From positions 38,277,001 to 38,341,000 of the forward strand of contig NC_090291.1 of the NCBI RefSeq assembly GCF_037392515.1: a stretch of 64,000 nt of DNA, given 5' to 3'. A model generated the notes under the pieces. That model saw only the letters and a program-made list of their open reading frames with translations. It did not search any database and was not told the DNA's origin. The translations under genes were made by a program, and so were the position numbers. This document shows positions 56,486-64,000 of this stretch, piece after piece. Within the stretch, counting starts at the first letter, position 1, and each line of letters starts with the position of its first letter. The stretch is from Haliotis asinina. Lineage: Eukaryota > Mollusca > Gastropoda > Lepetellida > Haliotidae.

Positions 56486-59400
56486 CTGCAGCAGAAAACA
56501 AAGACATAGAGAACCAAGACCACCATCCCCATTACACTTGCTACCATCTCACAGAGCTCTACATTCACCCATCATGTTGGTAGTTAAATGCTGAAAAACT
56601 TGACGTACATAGAGTTATATAGGGTAGTTGGTACTGTTGCCTGCGGTGATGTCCAAGCTGTATGCAAAGCCTGTATATATTCAAATCTGGTTTATTTGTG
56701 TTATTGTTTGCATATTCACCCGTGATATAAGCATTGGCCGGAAGTTCTTCAGCTTTTCAACCAGAGCTATCTCTTGTACAATGGGGTCAATATGGTCCTC
56801 TGCGAAGACGTCAAACACAGAGTCCAAGGCCTCCGCCACTACCCACAGTTCAGAGTCACGTCCGATCACCTCCAATAGGAAGTGCCCTATGTCCTGGTAA
56901 CAGCAAAATTCAGTCATATTTATCCATCTTGAGTGGTTGAGTGATTCAGTGAATGGTTATTGTATAAATGTAACTTTCTGAATAAAATTGATATTTTATA
57001 CTTATCCTGACTCATGCTTATTGCTTATCTCTTATTCCCTGGTCAAGCTAGTGGAATCATATACCTCAAACTTGAGTGGGTGAGTGAAGGAATGGCTACT
57101 GCATAAAATCAAATTTAGTAATAAACTAGGACTTTCAAAGTTTCAAAGTTGGAAAGTAACATCTTCAGTATGCTGAACCAAACTGTTCCTTCACTTGCAC
57201 AAACCGATTACAACACCATGTGCATAGTGACTGAGTTAAGTTTTAAGCTGCACTCAGCAATATTTAGCAGCGGTTGTTAATACATGATTCTGGACCAGAC
57301 ATCGCATTGATCTATGCAACTTGGATACGGTGACGTGTCAACCAAGTCAGTAAGCCTGACCACCCATGCGTTACTGAAGATTAATTCTAAACTGGATCTG
57401 ACAGGTTGCTCCATGTTCTAGTGGCAGTTGGTCCTGATCCTACCTTCAGTAGTGGGTGTGGAGATGTGAGTTTGGCCAAAAGTCCACCTATAGTGGCCAC
57501 ACAGCGAACAGCGTTCACGCGGACATTGGCATTACCATCCTGGTGGCTCAAGGCGAATAAGAACTGCAGGTCAGCGATAGTGACTTCTGAGAACTGAAAC
57601 AAGTGTGAGTGAGTGGGAGAATGAGTGGGTGAGTGACTGAGCGACACCAGAAATGGGCTTCACACAATGTACACAAGTGGGGAATCAAACCCAGGTCTTC
57701 CACTAGGCTCCCTACCACCCCTCACAGTTATCAATCAACAAGACATATCACAATGTTACATAACTTACACACAATGATGTCTTTGCTATACGATACAAGC
57801 TGATAGAAGAATGACACCAGTTACAGAGATGCCATCTAATATTGGTGCTGTTAGGAATCTGAGCTTCCTAAGACAGAAAAAATTAAGAAATTTTCCAACA
57901 AATTAGGGATCCATATGAATTTGTGCACTCAAGGAACGAAGTTTTTCAATGCCATTGCACATAACAATCCTTATACATCTGAAACCAGTTTGCAGTACTC
58001 AGCAGCAGTGTTTGTGAATGTTAAGTGAATCAAATAAACAGTGTGTGGAATTTATCAGGCAGCCTACTCAACTTCCAGATTACTTTCTTGTGTAACAAAT
58101 TTAAGATCTTCTGTAAATAGTGTTATATTTATTTAATTATCATTATTTATAGTCGAAGATGATCCTAGCCCTCAAGTAAGAGAGACTATTTATATGGTTG
58201 TTAATTGTTGGAAAATAAGCAGTAAGACCAAACATGGAGACTATCATCACCTTGGGAGACTGAAGATGGGCCAGTTTCTGTATGACTGCTCTCATGGCAC
58301 TGGTCACTGCCTCCAGCAGCTCAAGGTGAGACTTGGCTGAAACAGTGAGTGTGATATGTCACATATACTCATGGAAACTATTAAGGGAACACAAGACAGT
58401 ACAAGTGTTCCCTTACTCATTTCCAGAATTTCACTCACAGTACAATACATACCTTTTAAAATAACATGGACAAGAATAAAGGAACACTTGTACTGCCATG
58501 TGTTCCGTTATTTACTTCTATCAGTACATCATTCAATAAAGGTCAGTTTGGTGTTGCTTTGAAACATTTATAAGTGTGTGTTTGTCATTCAATATAGGCA
58601 ACACATACTTGAGTTAGAGATGTGATGTCACCAATGTGAAAAACAAGAAGTTGTTATCAATAAAGTTGTACTTTTCATTCATATTCTTCAATTGCAAGCA
58701 AACGAGTGGTTGTCCAGTAGCACTTGACATTCTAATTACTTCCTAATTATTGCTATTTTGTACAGACACTGAAATGTAGCAGACAAACCAGTGATTGATA
58801 TGATGAGCAATACCTGATCCTACAAGGTTAACAATAACATGCATTCAGCAGACTGATTGAGACATACCAGCTGAGCAATTTGAAGTGAAAGAAATGGATA
58901 CTTCTTAGCACCTGTTAGAAGAACAGTGCAAGTGTGAAATAAGTTCTATGCCTTTATAAGAATTCTAGAAATCATGGAGCAGCAGAAGCTAACATTTCTA
59001 GATCTGGGTTACCCCATCACTCATCAAGAACAGCCTAGTGAGCTACCCACCTTGTGTTGAATTAGAGAGCTGCACCAGGCCATCCCACATCTTGTGCAGT
59101 GGGAGGAGCCCACCCAGAGCATCGGCAGACATTGTGTTGAGGATGTTGTTCAGGCACAGCAGAGCATGGGTTTGGACTCGCAGCAGACTACACAAAACAC
59201 CACACTCTATCATCTTCTAGTCTAGCAGGCACATAATGGTGTATGCTACTATGAAACTGATACTATGAAATAGTCATTTATAAGGGACCTTGCTAGCCAT
59301 TATCAGTGTTGATTTCTCAGTGAAGTCTGGTTGTTCAAGTTAACTTCTAATGAACAATACTGCAGTTGTTGTTGCATTTGTTGTTAAAAGCTGAATTCAT

Positions 59401-62400
59401 CTATATGGCCGAGGTCTGTAATAATAGAGTCTGGATCACACAATCCAGTGATCAACACAATATGCAGTCCATGTAATCTGTGTGAAACAAGTCTGCAAAC
59501 TTGACCATCATGTTACCGCGTCAGTCGCCCCTTACGGCAAGCACTTTTTGCAGAAGACCATTTCTAACCCGGATCTTTATACCATCATTCACAGCTGTCA
59601 ACAGAGAATCATGAACATCGCAGGAACCAGATATCTGACAAGCAAAGTCCTTACATTTTCCTTCAGAATATACAGAGAATTGCAAAAAGGTTATTTTAAG
59701 TACCTGTTGGCTATTTTCTTGCCCCCAACACAATTGTTAAGTACAATCTGTTTGCTCTCCTCTACAGGTTGGGCCTTGTTCAAAACCTGACAAATCAACA
59801 TCAACATGTATATGCACAGATCAATTACACCAACATATTCATTCAGTCAATGATCATTGAATCATAGTTACTGAAATCTAACATGGCTATATTCTGATAA
59901 GACCTTGGCACTCAAATCACAACAATCTTATGACAGTCATTTTCTGCAAATTGACCAAGACATGGTGACGTCATTGTTACCTTTGTTAGGATATCGTCAT
60001 TCTGCAGGGCAGCCTGGATATCAGTTGGCACACAAACTGGGCTCTGTCAGAAACAATACATAAATAATAATGAGTCCATTTAGATGGTGCCAACTCAATA
60101 CACTATGTGTATGCTCATTGCGCTACAAACATAGTACAATATTGACTCTGTCAATGGGACACAAAACACAAGGCAGTAGGATTTACTCCAGGTAGAACTG
60201 TAGAAAGAGATATGTTTTTAACTGAGACTTGAAAAGCAAGAGTGTTTTGAGTTCTCTGAGTTTAGTTGGGAGTTTGTTCCATAGAAATGCAGCATTATAA
60301 CTGAAAGATCTTTGGCCAAATCATTGCAAGTTAGGCTTAGGCGTGTGGAGGATTTAGACAGACATTTTTTAAATGTGTTGATGTATCATGTTTATAAAAT
60401 TAAGTGAATAAAACTGAACATGATCTCAGTCCTACTTGTAGGTAACCGTGTAAGCTCTACAATCCGGCACACTGTGTCAGCCGGTTTATTTCTTCAGTCT
60501 CGATGATTTAGACAGGTACAACTGTACACAGTGAGTGAGTGAGTGAGTTTAGTTTTACACCGCACTCAGCATTATTCTAGCTATATGGTGGCGGTCTGTA
60601 AATAATAGAGTCTGGACCAGACAATCCAGTGACTAACAACTTGAGCATTGATCTGTGCAACTGGGAACCAATGACACGTGTCAACCAAGTCAGCGTGCCT
60701 GACCACCCGATCTCATTACTCACCTCTTACGACAAGCATATTATGGCAAGAATGGTTTGCTGAGGCCTGTTCTACCCCGGGACCTTCACGGGTTGATCGA
60801 AACAAGAAAAGCCCCCTGTATTTACGTTAGGTAAAGTAGAATCTGTAGCTATAAGCTAATACACTTACAAATTCCTCACTGCCATCTTCCCCGATGTTCA
60901 TCTCAACGGCCATGTCATCAGAGGAGCCTGAGTCGATGCTGACGTCCTCCCAGTCATCATCTGTGTGAAAACACAGAACTCTGAGCATTATCTTGCCATG
61001 TTGTCTGAGCCAGTCAATGTCCTCCCACTTACAAGCAAGTAATATATTCTACGTTACCCTCTGGAAATGCCGAAACTTAGTACTTAGTAGGGCATTCATT
61101 TAATTCTGATACTCCATACTTTGATCAGCTACGGATGCTTCAAACAGTTCAAAATTAACGTTGAGGTGTTTGCCAAGATTAACACATTGTTCACTGGTCC
61201 TTCAGGGTGCACTGGTTCATGTACAATCCATGTTTGTATGTATGTTTTGGACTTAGAGAACATAAACAAACATAGGGAGTGCATCAACCCATGTCCCCCT
61301 CCGGACTAGCAAACACCTTATACAGTGTATCTTGGAACATCCTCTGCGACAACACTGCTGGGAACACTTCCCTGACAACATGATAACTTGGAAAACAATG
61401 CCAATGGCATGACTCCAGGGCCATGATGTTGGGAACATGACCCATGGAACACATTGTCAGGAACATAACCCTGGGCAAACAATGTCAGGAACATGACCCT
61501 GGGCAAACAATGTCAGGAACATAATCCTGGGAAAACAATGCTAGGAACATAACCTGGGCAAACAATGTCAGGAACAGAATCCTGGGAAAACAATGTTGGG
61601 AACATGACCCATGGAACACAATGTCAGGCACATAACCCTGGGCAAACAATGTCAGGAACAGAACCCTGGGCAAACAATGCCAGGAACATAACCCTGGGCA
61701 AACAATGTCAGGAACAGAACCTTGGGCAAACAATATTGGGAACATGCCCCTAGGAACACAAAGTCAGTAACATGACCCTGGGCAAACAATGTCAGAAATA
61801 TGGCCCTGGCCACACAATAACTGGAACATGAACCCAGGAACACAAAGTCAGGAACATAACCCTGGGCAAACAATATTGGGAACATGACCTATGGAACACA
61901 ATGTCAGGAACATGGCCCTGGGCACACAATGATGTGAACATGACCCCAGGAACATGGTCCTGGGAACACAATGAAGAGAACATGACCTTGGGCACACAAT
62001 GATGGGAACATGAAACTAAGGACACAATGACGGGAACATGACCCTGGGCATACAATGATGGAAACATGATCATAGGAACAAAATGATGGGAACATGACTC
62101 TAGGGACACAGTGATGGGAACATGACCCTGGGAACACAATGAAGGGAACACGACCAGGGAACACAATGATGGGAACATGACCCTCGGGACACAATGATCG
62201 GAACATGAATGATGGGAACAGGATAAGTATCATCTCAATGTGTTCATCACTATTTCCTTCTCCATTCAATGATTCATCATCTGGTTAATGAAACTAGCTC
62301 ATGCTGGAACAGCTATCCCTAGCTGCACAAGACCTACCCCCAACACAGCACAGGTTGGCAATAATTTCTAGGCTGGTCTGCTGCGCGGTGACGATTTGAT

Positions 62401-63266
62401 TGACCTCCTTCAGCTTGCCCTGAGGCTCAGCACCCTGACAACAAACACAATCAGATTTCCATGTCACTAGTTCAACAATATACTGCCTCTTAAGTTATAC
62501 CAGAGAATTTCATTTTATAAGTCGTTAATTTCCGTATCATAAATACTAAATGTTGAATACATGACAACAACATCCTTCGGGGATTCAGAAATACATTTAA
62601 TAACCAAGTCAACCAACACTAGACAGACAGACTGGGCGACACAGAGATACAATGTCTTTAAATCATTATGCACCATCATGTTTAAGTTGTTATTAGTTAC
62701 CCTTTGGTGTGCGACACTAACTTCATCGCTACCGCCAGCATCACTCTGCAATACCAGAACACAGTATAAATTTAAATTTAAATTTTTAAACTGACATTTC
62801 TTCACATCTCCACTCACGGTGGATGATGGTTGGGGGGACACAGGAAAAGAGTTTTGCAGACTGTACCATGAGTGGAATCAAACTCAGATTTTCCGTATGA
62901 TGAGCAAACACTTCAACCACTGGACTTGCTGCCCAGCCAGAGTATTGAGATAATGGGATAGGACTTCCTTATCATAGATATGCTACCCGGCATTCAGTGT
63001 AATATTGATGGAAGTGTGGGACAAGAGCAGACGACTACTTGAGAGAGTACCCCAAAACAGACATTCAAACTGAATGGTTAAAACAAACATTGGTGGCAGA
63101 ACTGAATATGCTGAAGCAGAAGTAGCATAACCTACCAGACTTCCATTCTGCGTCGCTTCCCCGATCAGGTTTGTGACATCGACCGACAGAACAGTGGCTA
63201 GTGTGTGGACGAGCGATGTCATCGGGATCTGAGGCTGCAGCGGGTCGCTGATATTGATCAGGATTC
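56387..63266 (-). CDS. HEATR3: HEAT repeat-containing protein 3 (HEATR3/Syo1), 3' part, truncated by window edge
   Basis: Exons in transcript order: 63136-63266, 62701-62745, 62338-62434, 60869-60960, 59981-60043, 59704-59786, 59051-59187, 58251-58336, 57444-57593, 56720-56893, 56387-56485. All junctions are GT-AG and in phase, giving about 385 residues; human HEATR3 has 680. Matches include GILINISDPLQPQIPMTSLV, TAQQTSLEIIANLCC, an acidic DDDWEDVSIDSGSSDD stretch like human DDEWEELSSSDESD, HALLCLNNIL, NVRVNAVRCVATIGG, HFLLEVIGRD, VAEALDSVFDVFAED and KNFRPML. The protein is an armadillo/HEAT adaptor that brings ribosomal proteins uL18 (RPL5) and uL5 (RPL11) to the nucleus for 5S RNP assembly. 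The N-terminal half lies beyond 64000. Convergent with Sec5. Confidence 0.9.
57227..57400 (-). repeat. Family A repeat, partial
   Basis: GTGACTGAGTTAAGTTTTAA, GCACTCAGCAATATTTAGCA, GGACCAGACATCGCATTGAT and ACGTGTCAACCAAGTCAGTA. Confidence 0.65.
57603..57718 (-). repeat. Family B SINE, partial
   Basis: A GTGAGTGAGTGGGAGAATGA tail joins directly to CGACACCAGAAATGGGCTTC and GGGGAATCAAACCCAGGTCT. It lies about ten bases from the HEATR3 exon at 57444-57593, on its acceptor side. Confidence 0.65.
58379..58514. mobile_element. 136-bp foldback element upstream of a HEATR3 exon
   Basis: AAGGGAACACAAGACAGTAC plus AAGTGTTCCCTTA on the left pair with the reverse of AAAGGAACACTTGTACTG plus CCATGTGTTCCGTTA on the right. 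About 43 bases separate it from the exon's 3' splice site (transcript direction). Confidence 0.65.
59390..59578 (-). repeat. Family A repeat
   Basis: GGCCGAGGTCTGTAATAATA, GTCTGGATCACACAATCCAG, GTCAGTCGCCCCTTACGGCA and CTAACCCGGATCTTTAT. Confidence 0.7.
60531..60793 (-). repeat. Family A repeat, full length, long head
   Basis: GTGAGTGAGTGAGTGAGTTT, ATATGGTGGCGGTCTGTAAA, CAACCAAGTCAGCGTGCCTG, CACCTCTTACGACAAGCATA and CTACCCCGGGACCTTCACGG. Confidence 0.85.
61330..62225 (-). repeat. 28-30-bp minisatellite in a HEATR3 intron, two sub-blocks
   Basis: Unit on the plus strand: GGAACATAACCCTGGG plus CAAACAATGTCA in the part below about 61900 and GGAACATGACCCTGGG plus ACACAATGATG above it. About 30 units, imperfect. 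The intron's donor is at 62332-62337, about 110 bases away. Confidence 0.85.
62826..62940 (-). repeat. Family B SINE, diverged
   Basis: GGACACAGGAAAAGAGTTTT, TGTACCATGAGTGGAATCAA, ACTCAGATTTTCCG and AACACTTCAACCACTGGACT follow the order of the family in reverse. Confidence 0.6.
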
Positions 63267-63357
63267 CTGTAAGGAGTCGTGTGCAACTGGATCTCTGGTT
63301 AGGGTTAGGCACAGCCATTATGGCTACATTTGTTTGAAGGCCTAGCTTTGATACATA

Positions 63358-63617
63358 AGTGAGTGTTTAGTTTTACACTGCACTCAGCAATATTGCAGCT
63401 ATATGGCGGTAGTCTGTAAATAATATAGTCTGGACCAGACAATCAAGTGATCAATAACATGAGCATTGATCGGCATAATTGGGAACCAATGACATGTGTC
63501 AACCAAGCCAGTTGGCCTGACCACCTGATCCTGTTTGCTGCCTCTTATAAGCATAGTCGCCTCTTGTGACCAGCATGCATTGCTGAAAAACTATTCTACT
63601 CTGGATCTTCACGGGTC
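63358..63617 (-). repeat. Family A repeat, full length, long head
   Basis: AGTGAGTGTTTAGTTTTACA, TATATGGCGGTAGTCTGTAA, GACATGTGTCAACCAAGCCA, GTCGCCTCTTGTGACCAGCA and CTGGATCTTCACGGGTC. Confidence 0.8.
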
Positions 63618-63960
63618 TTTAGTCCTAACTTATTACTGGTGAAAACAAGCATGTGAAGTTTCTGTAAGACTGGTCCAGCAGTTTCTGTTGACAAATATTC
63701 ACCATATAAGGAAATGCATTCTGAAAGAAATATAGACAAGCCTATAGAGGTTTCAAATTCTTTGAAGAGAATTGTCCTTGGGGTACATATATGCATTTTC
63801 TGCTGCTGAAAATGTCATGTGACAGCTGTGACATTTTACCAAATATTGACTTCCCTGTCAGCTATCTGAAGTGCAGGCTCATGTGACGCTAGACTATGAG
63901 TCCTGCTGCATCAACGGCGAAGTGCACAGTCATGGGGATGCGCAAACTGTGGCTGTCTAC

Positions 63961-64000
63961 CTCTCGGTATTTGGCAGCAACAGAGCAGAGCTTGCTGGAT
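63961..64000 (-). CDS. HEATR3: Possible further HEATR3 exon at the window edge
   Basis: A GTAGAC donor at 63955-63960 closes an open stretch. Read so that it ends in phase 1, the preceding bases give ALLCCCQIPR plus a G that would join GILINIS of the next exon at the glycine conserved in HEATR3. The match is short. A rival reading uses phase 0 together with an acceptor extending the next exon to 63294 (adding RSSCTRLLT). I cannot choose from this window. Confidence 0.3.

Noticed and set aside
61485-62269. Several minus-strand frames of 77-128 codons rich in CSQ/GHVP/IVFPGS words
   Set aside because: Produced by the 28-30-bp minisatellite in the HEATR3 intron; overlapping frames all carry the same repeat.

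Overview
The window is eukaryotic nuclear DNA from an animal, most likely a marine gastropod close to abalone (Haliotis). The sequence shows three conserved metazoan genes with GT-AG introns and an AT-rich background full of short dispersed repeats. Naming Haliotis rests on remembered similarity of the commonest repeat (a SINE-like unit ending in ACTC repeats), so it is inference. I see no prokaryotic operon, CRISPR array, rRNA gene, free-standing tRNA gene or recognisable retrovirus-like element.

Layout. Positions 1-3955 are intergenic and hold SINE-like copies, a nested foldback element, a 62-bp tandem array and a worn Tc1-like remnant. Positions 5896-21378 (minus strand) hold a complete RAB2 gene: eight coding exons, 212 residues, all GTPase motifs and a CC prenylation end. 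About 21.4-24.65 kb is the head-to-head interval between RAB2 and the next gene; its RAB2 side has two E-boxes, a CRE and an ETS site. Positions 24696-52407 (plus strand) hold a complete Sec5/EXOC2 gene: 28 coding exons and 929 residues in uninterrupted phase, with an N-terminal IPT/TIG domain that keeps the two RalA-contact residues. From 56387 to the right edge (minus strand) lie the last 11 recognised exons of HEATR3 (Syo1), which faces Sec5 tail to tail; its 5' part is outside the window.

Roles. Rab2 works at ER-Golgi and in late endosome/autophagosome-lysosome fusion. Sec5 is a core exocyst subunit and Ral effector. HEATR3 carries uL18/uL5 for 5S RNP assembly. RAB2 and Sec5 both serve membrane traffic and are divergently arranged; co-regulation is conjecture.

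The most unusual structure is in the Sec5 introns. A roughly 24-unit, 48-bp array runs into the 3' splice site of coding exon 10 and each unit looks like a copy of that splice site. A 41-bp array starts about five bases past the donor of coding exon 11. A 65-bp array rich in GTGAGT starts about 25 bases past the donor of coding exon 20. A second pattern is that SINE-like copies inside the three genes mostly lie in the sense direction of their host gene.
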